Shown: one piece after another, positions 41,284-50,138 of the stretch | How the letters are laid out: each line of letters opens with the position of its first letter | Numbering within the stretch: position 1 is the stretch's first letter | NCBI RefSeq assembly: GCF_024666525.1 | Contig: NZ_CP088294.1 | Location: forward strand, 4,588,001-4,652,000 | From: Pseudomonas sp. J452 | Lineage (GTDB): Bacteria; Pseudomonadota; Gammaproteobacteria; Pseudomonadales; Pseudomonadaceae | Length of the DNA: 64,000 nucleotides | Direction: 5' to 3' | Made by a program: the position numbers and the translations under genes | Notes under the pieces: model-generated | Databases searched by the model: none | What the model saw: only the letters and a program-made list of their open reading frames with translations | Told to the model about the DNA's origin: nothing

Positions 41284-41322
41284 GCAATCGATATCATGCT
41301 TTCAATCAATTATCAGATTGGC
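41284..41322 (+). promoter_or_regulatory. AT-rich ahpC promoter region, possible OxyR site
   Basis: GCAATCGATATCATGC followed by TTTCAATCAATTATCAG stands out in this GC-rich sequence, 57-95 bases before the ahpC ATG. The spacing resembles OxyR sites, but the ATAG motif is only partly kept. Confidence 0.35.
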
Positions 41323-41378
41323 GCCACCGCCGTTAGGATGGCGCCATCAAATTACCAACCCCCCTAAGGAGTTCACTG

Positions 41379-41942
41379 ATGAACCTCATCAACACCCAAG
41401 TTCAGCCTTTCAAAGCCAACGCTTTCCACAACGGCGAATTCATCGAAGTGACCGAGCAATCGCTGAAGGGCAAGTGGTCGGTGCTGATCTTCATGCCGGC
41501 AGCCTTCACCTTCAACTGCCCGACCGAAATCGAAGACGCCGCCAACAACTACGCCGAGTTCCAGAAGGCCGGTACCGAGGTGTACATCGTCACCACCGAC
41601 ACCCACTTCTCGCACAAGGTCTGGCACGAAACCTCCCCGGCCGTTGGCAAGGCTCAGTTCCCGCTGATCGGTGACCCGACCCACGCCCTGACCAACGCTT
41701 TCGGCGTGCACATCCCGGAAGAAGGCCTGGCCCTGCGTGGCACCTTCGTGATCAACCCGGAAGGCATGATCAAGACCGTGGAAATCCACTCCAACGAAAT
41801 CGCTCGTGACGTATCGGAAACCCTGCGCAAGCTGAAAGCTGCCCAGTACACCGCCGCCAACCCGGGTCAGGTTTGCCCGGCCAAGTGGAAAGAAGGCGCA
41901 GCCACTCTGGCTCCGTCCCTGGACCTCGTAGGCAAGATCTAA
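41379..41942 (+). CDS. ahpC: Alkyl hydroperoxide reductase subunit C (2-Cys peroxiredoxin)
   Basis: 187 residues. The peroxidatic cysteine is C47 in FTFNCPTE and the resolving cysteine C166 in GQVCPAKW. The AAFTFNC sequence has alanine where many AhpC proteins have aspartate (ADFTFVC), a minor change. The enzyme reduces organic peroxides and H2O2, receiving electrons from AhpF. CTAAGGAG precedes ATG 41379. It is followed by a terminator-like hairpin and then ahpF, as usual. Confidence 0.97.
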   Translation: MNLINTQVQPFKANAFHNGEFIEVTEQSLKGKWSVLIFMPAAFTFNCPTEIEDAANNYAEFQKAGTEVYIVTTDTHFSHKVWHETSPAVGKAQFPLIGDPTHALTNAFGVHIPEEGLALRGTFVINPEGMIKTVEIHSNEIARDVSETLRKLKAAQYTAANPGQVCPAKWKEGAATLAPSLDLVGKI

Positions 41943-42038
41943 GCCTCGACTCCAGCCATCTGCTTCGCCCTCTCGCGAGGGTGGAGTAGACGGTCAGTAT
42001 CCGCGCTTCGCCGCTGCAACCCAGCCGCAAGTGCCCGA

Positions 42039-42070
42039 ACGCCCGGGCGCGATCCGCCCGGGCGTTTGTT
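42039..42070 (+). terminator. Attenuating terminator between ahpC and ahpF
   Basis: ACGCCCGGGCG-cgatc-CGCCCGGGCGT followed by TTGTTTG. It is 97 bases after the ahpC stop and 32 before the ahpF ATG; it would give more ahpC than ahpF transcript. Confidence 0.75.
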
Positions 42071-42101
42071 TGTCCGCAATTTGTATAAAAGGAACTTCGT
42101 C

Positions 42102-43658
42102 ATGTTGGATGCCACGCTTAAAACCCAGTTGAAGGCCTACCTCGAAAAGGTCACCCAGCCGTTCGAAATCGTCGCTTCCCTCGATGACGGCGAAAAGTCC
42201 CAGGAACTGCTCGGACTGCTGCAAGACATCGTCGGCCTGACCGACAAGATCACCCTTAAGACCGACGGCAGCGATGCCCGCCGTCCGTCTTTCGCCCTGG
42301 TTCGCCCGGGCGCCGATATCGGCGTCAGCTTCGCCGGCATCCCCATGGGTCACGAGTTCACCTCGCTGGTGCTAGCCCTGCTGCAGGTCGGCGGCCACCC
42401 GTCCAAGCTGGACGCGGACACCATCGCCCAGATCCAGGCCATCGAAGGCAAATTCGAGTTCGAGACTTACTTCTCGCTGTCCTGCCAGAACTGCCCGGAC
42501 GTGGTCCAGGCGCTGAACCTGATGGCCGTGCTCAACCCCAACATCCGCAACGTGTCGATCGACGGTGCGCTGTTCCAGGAAGAAGTCGAGCGCCGCCAGA
42601 TCATGGCCGTGCCGAGCATCTACCTGAACGGTGAAGTGTTCGCCTCGGGCCGCATGGAAGTGAAGGAAATCCTCGCCAAGATCGACACCGGCGCCGCTAA
42701 CCGCGACGCCGAGAAGATGAGTGCCAAGGCCGCCTTCGACGTGCTGGTCATCGGCGGCGGCCCGGCCGGCGCCGCGGCGGCCATCTATGCCGCACGCAAA
42801 GGCATCCGCACCGGTGTAGCGGCCGAGCGCTTTGGTGGCCAGGTGCTGGACACCATGGCCATCGAGAACTTCATCTCCGTTCAGGAGACCGAAGGGCCGA
42901 AGCTGGCCCGTGCCCTGGAAGAGCACGTCAAACAGTACGAAGTCGACATCATCAACCTGCAGCGCGCCACTGCCCTGATTCCGGCCAGCAGCGAGGGCGG
43001 TCTGCACGAGGTCAAGTTCGCCAGCGGTGCCAGCCTCAAGGCCAAGACCGTGATTCTCTCCACCGGCGCACGCTGGCGGGAGATGAACGTGCCGGGCGAA
43101 CAGGATTACCGCAACAAGGGCGTGGCCTACTGCCCGCACTGCGACGGCCCGCTGTTCAAGGGCAAGCGCGTGGCGGTGATCGGCGGCGGCAACTCCGGTG
43201 TCGAGGCGGCCATCGACCTGGCCGGCATCGTCGCCCAGGTCACCCTGATCGAGTTCGACAGCCAGCTGCGTGCCGACGCCGTGCTGCAGAAGAAGCTGCA
43301 CAGCCTGCCCAACGTCAAGGTGATCACCAGCGCCCTGACCACCGAGGTCAAAGGTGACGGGCAGAAGGTCAGTGGCCTGGTGTACAAGGATCGCAACAGC
43401 GATGAACTGCACACCGTCGAGCTGGAAGGCATCTTCGTGCAGATCGGCCTGCTGCCTAACTCCGACTGGCTGAAAGGCGTGGTGGAGCTGACCCCGCGTG
43501 GCGAGATCATCGTCGACGCCAAGGGTGGCACCAACATCCCCGGCGTGTTCGCTGCCGGCGACGTGACCACCGTGCCCTACAAGCAGATCGTCATCGCCGT
43601 GGGCGAAGGGGCCAAGGCCTCGCTGAGCGCCTTCGACCACCTGATCCGCAACAGCTGA
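42102..43658 (+). CDS. ahpF: Alkyl hydroperoxide reductase subunit F
   Basis: 518 residues. The N-terminal thioredoxin-like domain carries CQNC (about residue 129), and the C-terminal thioredoxin-reductase-like part has [10 protein letters not shown] for FAD, CPHCDGP as the redox disulfide and [10 protein letters not shown] for NAD(P)H. It passes electrons from NADH to AhpC. AAAGGAA lies nine bases before ATG 42102; the longer frame (42066) has none. Confidence 0.97.
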   Translation: MLDATLKTQLKAYLEKVTQPFEIVASLDDGEKSQELLGLLQDIVGLTDKITLKTDGSDARRPSFALVRPGADIGVSFAGIPMGHEFTSLVLALLQVGGHPSKLDADTIAQIQAIEGKFEFETYFSLSCQNCPDVVQALNLMAVLNPNIRNVSIDGALFQEEVERRQIMAVPSIYLNGEVFASGRMEVKEILAKIDTGAANRDAEKMSAKAAFDVLVIGGGPAGAAAAIYAARKGIRTGVAAERFGGQVLDTMAIENFISVQETEGPKLARALEEHVKQYEVDIINLQRATALIPASSEGGLHEVKFASGASLKAKTVILSTGARWREMNVPGEQDYRNKGVAYCPHCDGPLFKGKRVAVIGGGNSGVEAAIDLAGIVAQVTLIEFDSQLRADAVLQKKLHSLPNVKVITSALTTEVKGDGQKVSGLVYKDRNSDELHTVELEGIFVQIGLLPNSDWLKGVVELTPRGEIIVDAKGGTNIPGVFAAGDVTTVPYKQIVIAVGEGAKASLSAFDHLIRNS

Positions 43659-43679
43659 TCGCCGTAGCGCACAGACAGA

Positions 43680-43700
43680 GGGCCCTCCGGGGCCCTTTTT
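43680..43700 (+). terminator. Intrinsic terminator after ahpF
   Basis: GGGCCC-TCCG-GGGCCC then TTTTT, 22 bases after the ahpF stop. Confidence 0.85.
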
Positions 43701-43752
43701 CATGGGCGCCGCAACAGGCAAACTGTCGCCCTCCCCCGCATCCGGTCCGCCC

Positions 43753-43971
43753 ATGAATCCCGAAGACCTCCTCCTGCTGGTCACCCGCACCATGCCCTTC
43801 GGCAAGTACAAGGACCGCCTGCTCGCCGACCTGCCCGGCCACTACCTCAACTGGTTCGCCCGCGAAGGCTTCCCCAAGGGCGAGATCGGCCGCCTGCTGG
43901 CCTTGATGCAGGAGATCGACCACAACGGCCTCAAGCCACTGCTCGACCCGCTGCGCCAGCGCCGGGGCTGA
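43753..43971 (+). CDS. DUF3820 family protein
   Basis: 72 residues: EDLLLLVTRTMPFGKYKDRLLADLPGHYLNWFAREGFPKGEIGRLLALM. The MPFGKYKxxxLxDLPxxYLxWF run is the DUF3820 hallmark. In P. aeruginosa a relative is called a putative quorum-sensing-regulated virulence factor, but biochemistry is unknown. The ATG 43753 has no clear Shine-Dalgarno sequence. It lies between the ahpF terminator and rhlG. Confidence 0.85.
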   Translation: MNPEDLLLLVTRTMPFGKYKDRLLADLPGHYLNWFAREGFPKGEIGRLLALMQEIDHNGLKPLLDPLRQRRG

Positions 43972-44080
43972 TCCAGCAATACCTCGGCATTTCCAGGCGC
44001 TATAACAGCGCGTCAGGCTTCATCCACAGTCACCTGGGGATTAGGGTTGGGCCTTTGCCAACCTGCCCGAGGACTTTCCC

Positions 44081-44851
44081 ATGCACTCCTACTTCAGCCT
44101 GCAAGGCCGCACCGCCCTGGTTACCGGCGGCACCCGTGGCATCGGCCGGATGATCGCCCAGGGCTTCCTCGAAGCCGGCGCGCGAGTGTTCATCTGCGCC
44201 CGCGATGGCGCCGCCTGCATCCAGACAGCCGAGGAGCTTTCGGTGCATGGCGAATGCATCGGCCTGGCTGCCGACCTGTCCAGCGAGGAAGGCGCCAAGG
44301 CCCTGGCTGCCGAGCTGAGTGGCCGCCTCAGCCAACTTGATATCCTGGTCAACAACGCCGGCACCACCTGGGGCGGGCCGCTGGAAACCTACCCGGTGAA
44401 AGGCTGGGAGAAAGTCATGCAGCTCAACGTGACCTCGGTATTCAGCTGCATCCAGCAACTGCTGCCGCTGCTACGCAAGGCCGGCAACGCGCAGAGCCCG
44501 GCGCGGGTGATCAACATCGGCTCGGTGGCCGGCATCAGCTCATTCGGCGAACAGGCCTACGCCTACGGCCCGAGCAAGGCCGCGCTGCACCAGCTGTCGC
44601 GCATCCTGGCCAAGGAGCTGGTCAGCCAGCACATCAACGTCAACGTGATCGCCCCCGGGCGCTTCCCGAGCAAGATGACCAGACACATCGCCCAGGACGA
44701 AGCGGCCATGGCCGAAGACGTCGCCCATATCCCCATGCAGCGCTGGGGCCGCGAAGAGGAAATGGCCGCGCTGGCCATCAGCCTGGCCAGCGCGGCAGGC
44801 GCCTACATGACCGGCAACATCATTCCCATCGACGGCGGTTTCAGCCTGTGA
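44081..44851 (+). CDS. rhlG: NADPH-dependent short-chain dehydrogenase RhlG
   Basis: 256 residues, very close in sequence and length to P. aeruginosa RhlG (MHSYFSLQGRTALVTGGTRG; VMQLNVTSVFSCIQQLLPLL). TGGTRGIG binds NADPH, and the catalytic set is S..Y..K in GSVAGISSFGEQAYAYGPSK. RhlG was first linked to the 3-oxoacyl precursors of rhamnolipids, though its true substrate has been questioned. No rhamnosyltransferase gene is nearby. GAGGA precedes the ATG. Confidence 0.92.
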   Translation: MHSYFSLQGRTALVTGGTRGIGRMIAQGFLEAGARVFICARDGAACIQTAEELSVHGECIGLAADLSSEEGAKALAAELSGRLSQLDILVNNAGTTWGGPLETYPVKGWEKVMQLNVTSVFSCIQQLLPLLRKAGNAQSPARVINIGSVAGISSFGEQAYAYGPSKAALHQLSRILAKELVSQHINVNVIAPGRFPSKMTRHIAQDEAAMAEDVAHIPMQRWGREEEMAALAISLASAAGAYMTGNIIPIDGGFSL

Positions 44852-44863
44852 CGGCAGTAACCT

Positions 44864-45031
44864 GAGAGCCTGTCCCGGATCTCGCCCCCCTCTCCCACAA
44901 GTGGGAGAGGGGGGCGAGAGGGCATTGGTCCACTAACCCTCTCCCGTGAACAGTAGAGGGAGCAACAGCGATCCGCACCTGCCCCACACGCCGTGTCGGC
45001 ATTGGCAAAAAGGATCGTGCACAGGTCCTGA
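44864..45031. repeat. CTCTCCC-family repeat with inverted ends
   Basis: Starts with AGAGCCTGTCCCGGATC and ends with GGATCGTGCACAGGTCCT, which are imperfect inverted copies. Inside are the CCCACAAGTGGG and damaged CTCCCGTGAACAGTAGAG hairpins and the GATCCGCACCTGCCC block. The second half resembles 23560-23630. Sits in the 256-base gap between rhlG and the gene at 45108. Confidence 0.8.
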
Positions 45032-45107
45032 GGCAATATGCCACGCGGCGCAGTGCGCTCCCGGCTCTTAGAGTTAGATCAGTAGCTTTTCTCCGGGAGC
45101 CAAGGAA

Positions 45108-45950
45108 ATGGACGATGAAGACTCTGCACTCGCACGCGACTACCAGCTGATTCACCGGGAGGCGACGCTGCTGGCCGGCGGGCTCAGCGACCTGGCCCAG
45201 CGTGCCGCGGTCTACCACCACCTGTACGAGGACTCCGGCGGGCGCAATGTCTTCCCGCTGATCGCCGCCCACGGCGCGCTGTGGGGCGCCGGCTACTTCG
45301 CCCTGGGCATGCAGGTCGGCGCCCTGCTCTCCGCCCAGTACCTGCTCCAACCCACCGTGCGCCGCGACAAACTACGCCAGCTGCAGGCCTTCGCCGATGC
45401 CTTTCGCGACATCAACCGGCGGGTGTGCATCGAAGCCTACTGCGCCTATCACTTCAGCAAGCGGCATGGCCACACCCCGGGCGTCGAGGACTATATCCAG
45501 CCGGGCCTGCTGGCCGCGCTGAATCGCTGCCACCGGGCCCAGGCGCGGCACGAGCCGCTGCCACGGCCGGCACGCCGCGAACTGTTCGAGGCGTTCTTCC
45601 TCTGGGAACAGGCGTGCATAGTCGGGCCGGCCGTGGAGCAGGCGCTGGCCGCACTGGACTGGCCACTGATCCGCCAGGTGGCGCTGCGCCCACGCATCGA
45701 GTTCGCCTACTTCGCCAGCAGCCGGCAGATGAAGTTCGCCGATTTCGCCTCGACCCACGAACGCATCGAGAAAGGCCTGCGCGCCTACGAGCTGGCCGAG
45801 CGGGCCGGGCTGAACGAAGTGGAGGGAGCGCTACAGCGCTACGGCATCCTGCCGAGGGCCTTCTTCCGCGACTCGGCGCGCCATTTCAGCGAGCTGAAGC
45901 AGCACCTGGCGAGCAGCGCACTGGTCGGCACGAGTGCTCATGCCGGGTAG
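45108..45950 (+). CDS. Conserved hypothetical protein
   Basis: 280 residues, soluble and helical, with no signal peptide. A hydrophobic stretch (LIAAHGALWGAGYFALGMQVGALLSAQYLL, about 48-77) is too short and polar to be a clear membrane pair. The rest has many arginines and aromatic residues (RPRIEFAYFASSRQMKFADFAS). GGGAG lies nine bases before ATG 45108. It is convergent with the operon ending at 45966. I do not recognise a family. Confidence 0.65.
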   Translation: MDDEDSALARDYQLIHREATLLAGGLSDLAQRAAVYHHLYEDSGGRNVFPLIAAHGALWGAGYFALGMQVGALLSAQYLLQPTVRRDKLRQLQAFADAFRDINRRVCIEAYCAYHFSKRHGHTPGVEDYIQPGLLAALNRCHRAQARHEPLPRPARRELFEAFFLWEQACIVGPAVEQALAALDWPLIRQVALRPRIEFAYFASSRQMKFADFASTHERIEKGLRAYELAERAGLNEVEGALQRYGILPRAFFRDSARHFSELKQHLASSALVGTSAHAG

Positions 45951-45965
45951 GCGAGTCCCTGGGCT

Positions 45966-46517
45966 CTAGCGAGCCGCGATGGAAGACGGGGTGAAAGCCT
46001 GGGACCAGCGGCCGCTCAGGCGTTCGCGCTGCCCTGGCGCCGCCTGCACCTGGAGCAGGCCGGCCTGCAGCGCCTGCTCGGCGCTCAGCTTGCCTTGCAC
46101 CAGGGCCTGCAGCACGCCTTCGCCGGTGATGATGGCGTTGTCGTCGGCACCAGGGGCGGCGACGTGCAGGGTCACCCGCAGCTGCGCGCCGCTGCCGTCG
46201 AAATGCGCCCACAGCCCCGGTTCGACCAGCAGCAGGCTGAAGCTCTCGCCTGCGACTACGGGCGCGAGGGCGACGCGCAGCTTCTCCAGCATGCTCAGCG
46301 TACGGCGCATGCCGAAGCCGCCCGGCAGCAGCAACGGCGTGGCCAGCCGTTTGCTCTGGTAGGCCTGGTGCAGGGCCAGCGAAACGTCCAGCGACGCCGG
46401 ATGGGCCAGCGCCAGGTCGAGCGCCAGCCCGTCATAGCTGCACGCCTGGGCCTCGCCGCACAACAGGAGCAGGCCCAGGCTCAGAGCCAGACGCTTGCGC
46501 CGCCGACCGGTTGCCAT
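45966..46517 (-). CDS. Secreted hypothetical protein, last gene of the alkyl-sulfate operon
   Basis: 183 residues with a signal peptide (about 1-25, cleavage near AQA-CSYD). The mature protein is alpha/beta with no recognised domain; one region (ALQAGLLQVQAAPGQRERLSG) is amphipathic helix. It starts two bases after the acyl-CoA synthetase stop, so it is surely co-transcribed with it. A periplasmic accessory for surfactant handling is a guess. Confidence 0.65.
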   Translation of the reverse strand: MATGRRRKRLALSLGLLLLCGEAQACSYDGLALDLALAHPASLDVSLALHQAYQSKRLATPLLLPGGFGMRRTLSMLEKLRVALAPVVAGESFSLLLVEPGLWAHFDGSGAQLRVTLHVAAPGADDNAIITGEGVLQALVQGKLSAEQALQAGLLQVQAAPGQRERLSGRWSQAFTPSSIAAR

Positions 46518-46519
46518 CG

Positions 46520-48061
46520 CTAGCGGCCCACCCAATGTGGCTCGCGCAGGTCGCGCTTGAGGATCTTGCCGGCCGCCGAGAGCGGCATCGCCTCGCGGAA
46601 CTCCACGCTCTTCGGGCACTTGTAGCCGGCGATCTGCGCGCGGCAGTGCGCCTGCAGTTCCGCTGCGCCGACCTCGGCGCCCGGCTTGAGCACGACCGCC
46701 GCATGCACCGCCTCGCCCCAGGTGTCGTGGGGAATGCCGATCACCGCGCAGAGGGCGACCGCCGGATGGGTGGCCAGCACGTTCTCGACCTCGGCGGAGT
46801 ACACGTTCTCGCCGCCGCTGATGATCATGTCCTTGACCCGGTCGACGATGAACAGGTGACCATCCTCGTCCATGTAGGCAGCATCGCCGGTGCACAGCCA
46901 GCCGTCCTTGAGCACCTTGGCGGTCTCCTCCGGCTTGTTCCAATAGCCCTGCATGACCGTCGGGCCGCTGACCAGCAGCTCGCCGATAGCACGGCGCGGC
47001 ACCTGCTCACCCTGGCTGTCGACCACCTTCACCCACTGGCCGCACACAGGCCGGCCCACTGAGCGGTGCAGCCCGGCGGCACGCGCCTCGGCGCCGTGGT
47101 TGGCCGGCGGATTGAAGGACACCAGGCCGGTATTCTCAGTGAGGCCGTAGACCTGCATGAAATCGGCCTGTGGCAGCTGCGCCATGGCCTTGTCCAGCAG
47201 CGCCGAGCTGATCGGCGAGGCGCCGTAGAGAATGTGCCGCAGGCAACCGAGATCGAACTCGGCGAAGCGCGGGTGGACCAACAGCGCCTGCAGCATGGTC
47301 GGTACCAGCAGAGTCTCGTTGACCTGCTCGCGGCACAGCGTCTCCAGCAGTTCCACGGGCTCGAAGCCGGGGATGTAAACATTAGTGTCGCCGCTCACCA
47401 CCCGCGCGTAGGCAACGGCCAGGCCGGCGATGTGGAACATCGGGGCGACGTTGAGGCCGACCAGCTTGGCCAGCGGCGCCTGTTCGGCCAGACGCAGCAG
47501 CACCGTGATCAGCAGCGCCGCATGCGACAGCATCACGCCCTTGGGCCGCCCGGTGGTACCGCCGGTGTACATGATCACCGCCAGATCATCGCCGCCGCTG
47601 CGGCTGTCCGCGATGGGTTCGGCGGACGCGAGCAGACGCTCCATACACAGGGCACCGGAAGGCGTCTGCGCCATGCCAGCGTGCAGCAGCATGGGCCGCC
47701 GCTCGACCCCGGCCAGAATGCCCGGCAGCAGCGGCAGATGCTGGTCATCGACCACTAGCAGCGTGGCGCCGCAATCGTCCAGGGAATAGGCGATCTCGGC
47801 GGCACTCCAGCGGGTGTTCACCGGATTGAGCACCGCGCCCAGCCACCAGCAGGCCAGCATGGCCTCCTGATAGTGGTCGGAGTTGACGGCCAGCACGGAC
47901 ACGCGCTCGCCCTTGGTGATGCCCAGGTTGTGCAGGCCGCCGGCCAGACGGGCGACGCGCTCGGCGGACTCCCGATACGTGCGCCGGCGCTCGCGAAAGA
48001 CGGTGGCGGTGCGCTCGGGGTAGAGCTGCGCCGCGCGATGAAGTGCTTGAGTCAACTGCAT
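46520..48061 (-). CDS. Acyl-CoA synthetase (AMP-forming)
   Basis: 513 residues. MYTGGTTGRPKGVMLSH is the ATP-binding P-loop-like motif (about residue 165), YGLTENTG is the adenylate motif and GWLCTGDAAYMDEDGHL with DRVKDMIISGGENVY the hinge region; the catalytic lysine is in AAGKILKRDL. The usual substrate is a medium- or long-chain fatty acid. It follows the sulfatase gene by 53 bases and feeds the acid from alcohol oxidation into beta-oxidation. Confidence 0.9.
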   Translation of the reverse strand: MQLTQALHRAAQLYPERTATVFRERRRTYRESAERVARLAGGLHNLGITKGERVSVLAVNSDHYQEAMLACWWLGAVLNPVNTRWSAAEIAYSLDDCGATLLVVDDQHLPLLPGILAGVERRPMLLHAGMAQTPSGALCMERLLASAEPIADSRSGGDDLAVIMYTGGTTGRPKGVMLSHAALLITVLLRLAEQAPLAKLVGLNVAPMFHIAGLAVAYARVVSGDTNVYIPGFEPVELLETLCREQVNETLLVPTMLQALLVHPRFAEFDLGCLRHILYGASPISSALLDKAMAQLPQADFMQVYGLTENTGLVSFNPPANHGAEARAAGLHRSVGRPVCGQWVKVVDSQGEQVPRRAIGELLVSGPTVMQGYWNKPEETAKVLKDGWLCTGDAAYMDEDGHLFIVDRVKDMIISGGENVYSAEVENVLATHPAVALCAVIGIPHDTWGEAVHAAVVLKPGAEVGAAELQAHCRAQIAGYKCPKSVEFREAMPLSAAGKILKRDLREPHWVGR

Positions 48062-48114
48062 AGGAAAATACCTTTAGCAAAGCGCCACCCGCTAACGGGC
48101 GGCGCACGCCTGTG

Positions 48115-50094
48115 TCAGGGAGTGACGATGTCGAACCAGAACTCGAACTTGTCGAGCAGGCCCATGAACTCGCCGAAAGCGGCGGGCCGGCCGTCGAACG
48201 TCAGTTCGCCGGAGGCGACCTTCTGCTCCAGGGTGGTGCGGCCCAGCTGGATGGCTTCCAGGGTGGTCTTGCTCATGGTCAGGCCGACATCGGCCTGGTC
48301 GCTGGCCTTGGGCTCGTAGGTCAGCACGCCGTTCTCCACGGTCAGCGCGTAGCTCTTGCCCAGGTCGCTGAAGTTGTAGTTGAGCACCAGCTTCTTGCCC
48401 GCGGCGCGTTCGCCGTTGAGGCGCACGGCCAGGTAGTCGAAGAGCATTTCCGGGGTCATGGCGCGGATCATGTCCGGGCTGGCGGTGACGGTGGCGACGC
48501 CCTGTGGCACGCCATTGCGCAGCTCGTAGGCACCCTGCAGGTACACCGAGCGCCACGGGCCGGATTCGGCCTGGTAGCCCAGCTGTTCCAGGCAGTCGGC
48601 CAGCAGGTTCTTGGCTTCGGCATTGTCCGGCTCGGCGAACACCACCTGCTTGGCGGCCTCGGCCACCCAGCGGTACTCACCCTTGGCGAAGTCGACCTTG
48701 GCCTTCTCCAACACCGCTGCCGCGCCGCCCATATATTCGACGTACTTCTTCGCCGCCGGCTGCGGCGGCAAGTTGTCCAGGTTGACCGGGTTGCCGTCGT
48801 ACCAGCCCATGTAGCGCTGATAGACCGCCTTGGCGTTGTGCTTGAGGGTGCCGTAGTAGCCACGGGTCGGCCAGTTGCGCTGCAGTTCCGGCGGCAGCTT
48901 GATCGCCTCGGCGATCTCCTCGCCGGTCATGCCCTGGTTCATCATGCGCACGGTCTGGTCGTGGATGTACTTGTAGATGGCCTGCTGCTTCTTCAGGTAG
49001 TCGTCGACCTGCACCTGGCCCCAGACCGGCCAGTGGTGGCTCTGGAACTTGACCTCGACTGCGTCGCCGTACAGATCGCGGGTCTCGCCGATGAACTTCG
49101 ACCACTGCAGCGCATCGCGCACCTGGGCACCGCGCAGGGTGAGGATGTTGTGCATCACGGCGGTGGTGTTCTCGGCCATCCACATGGCCTTGAACTGCGG
49201 CAGGTAGGTGTTCATCTCCGCCGGCGCCTCGGTGCCGGGGGTCATCTGGAACACCAGTTTGACGCCGTCGACCTCCAGCTCCTGGCCGGTGCTCCGGACG
49301 TGCTCGGTGGGCATGATCAGGGTGGTGGTGCCGGTCGAGACGGTCGGTGCCAGGCCGGCGTTGACGCCGCCCTGGGCATTGCGCGGCAACAGCGCGCCGA
49401 ACATGTACACGCCGCGGCGGGCCATGGCGTTGCCGGCGATGACGTTTTCGCTGATGGCGTGTTCGTCGAAGCCCTCGGGGGCGATGATGCGCACCTTGCC
49501 GGCTTTCACGTCGGCCTCGTCGAGCATGCCGCGCACGCCGCCGAAGTGATCGATATGCGAGTGGCTGTAGACCACCGCCACCACCGGCTTGTTGCCCAGG
49601 TGCTGGCTGACCAGCTCATAGGCGGCCTTGGCGGTTTCCGTGGACAGCGCCGGATCGAAGACGATCCAGCCACTCTGGCCCTCGACGAAGGTGATGTTGG
49701 TGATGTCGTAGCCGCGCACCTGGTAGATGCCGTCGACGACCTTGAACAGACCGTACTCCATGTTCAGCTGGGCATGCCGCCACAGGCTCGGGTTGACGCT
49801 GGCCGGTGCCGGCAGGTCGTTCTGGATGAACGCCTTGTAGCTCTCCAGATCCCATACCACCTTGCCGTTGGCGTCCTTGATGGTCAGGGTTTCCGGCTTG
49901 GCGATGAAGCCGCGCTGGGCATTCTCGAAGTCCTGGCGGTCGGCGAACGGCAGGCGTTCCAGCACGGCCTGGTTGGCCGCGGCGGTGAACTCGGTGGCGG
50001 GCTTGGTCGGTTGCGGCGCGGCCTGGGCCACGGCAGCCACCAGCATCGCGCCAGCCACGCTGGCCGACAGCAGGCATTTCAATGGGTGCAGCAT
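48115..50094 (-). CDS. sdsA1: SdsA-type alkyl sulfatase
   Basis: 659 residues, about the length of P. aeruginosa SdsA1 (658). A signal peptide (about 1-26) is followed by a metallo-beta-lactamase domain whose zinc motif HSHIDH spans 178-183, and a C-terminal sterol-carrier-protein-2-like domain (about 530-655, EMLFDYLAVRLNGERAAGK). It hydrolyses primary alkyl sulfates such as SDS to the alcohol and sulfate. Start 50094 (MLHPLK) has AGGA eight bases upstream; 50109 is the alternative. Its neighbours, an alcohol oxidase and an acyl-CoA synthetase, would handle the product. Confidence 0.92.
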   Translation of the reverse strand: MLHPLKCLLSASVAGAMLVAAVAQAAPQPTKPATEFTAAANQAVLERLPFADRQDFENAQRGFIAKPETLTIKDANGKVVWDLESYKAFIQNDLPAPASVNPSLWRHAQLNMEYGLFKVVDGIYQVRGYDITNITFVEGQSGWIVFDPALSTETAKAAYELVSQHLGNKPVVAVVYSHSHIDHFGGVRGMLDEADVKAGKVRIIAPEGFDEHAISENVIAGNAMARRGVYMFGALLPRNAQGGVNAGLAPTVSTGTTTLIMPTEHVRSTGQELEVDGVKLVFQMTPGTEAPAEMNTYLPQFKAMWMAENTTAVMHNILTLRGAQVRDALQWSKFIGETRDLYGDAVEVKFQSHHWPVWGQVQVDDYLKKQQAIYKYIHDQTVRMMNQGMTGEEIAEAIKLPPELQRNWPTRGYYGTLKHNAKAVYQRYMGWYDGNPVNLDNLPPQPAAKKYVEYMGGAAAVLEKAKVDFAKGEYRWVAEAAKQVVFAEPDNAEAKNLLADCLEQLGYQAESGPWRSVYLQGAYELRNGVPQGVATVTASPDMIRAMTPEMLFDYLAVRLNGERAAGKKLVLNYNFSDLGKSYALTVENGVLTYEPKASDQADVGLTMSKTTLEAIQLGRTTLEQKVASGELTFDGRPAAFGEFMGLLDKFEFWFDIVTP

Positions 50095-50138
50095 GTAGTG
50101 GGTCCTCATTGTTGTTATGGGTGTTCAGCAGCAAGGCC

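Noticed and set aside
44081..44851. FabG of the fatty acid cluster
   Set aside because: Sequence and length fit RhlG closely and no fab or acp genes are near.
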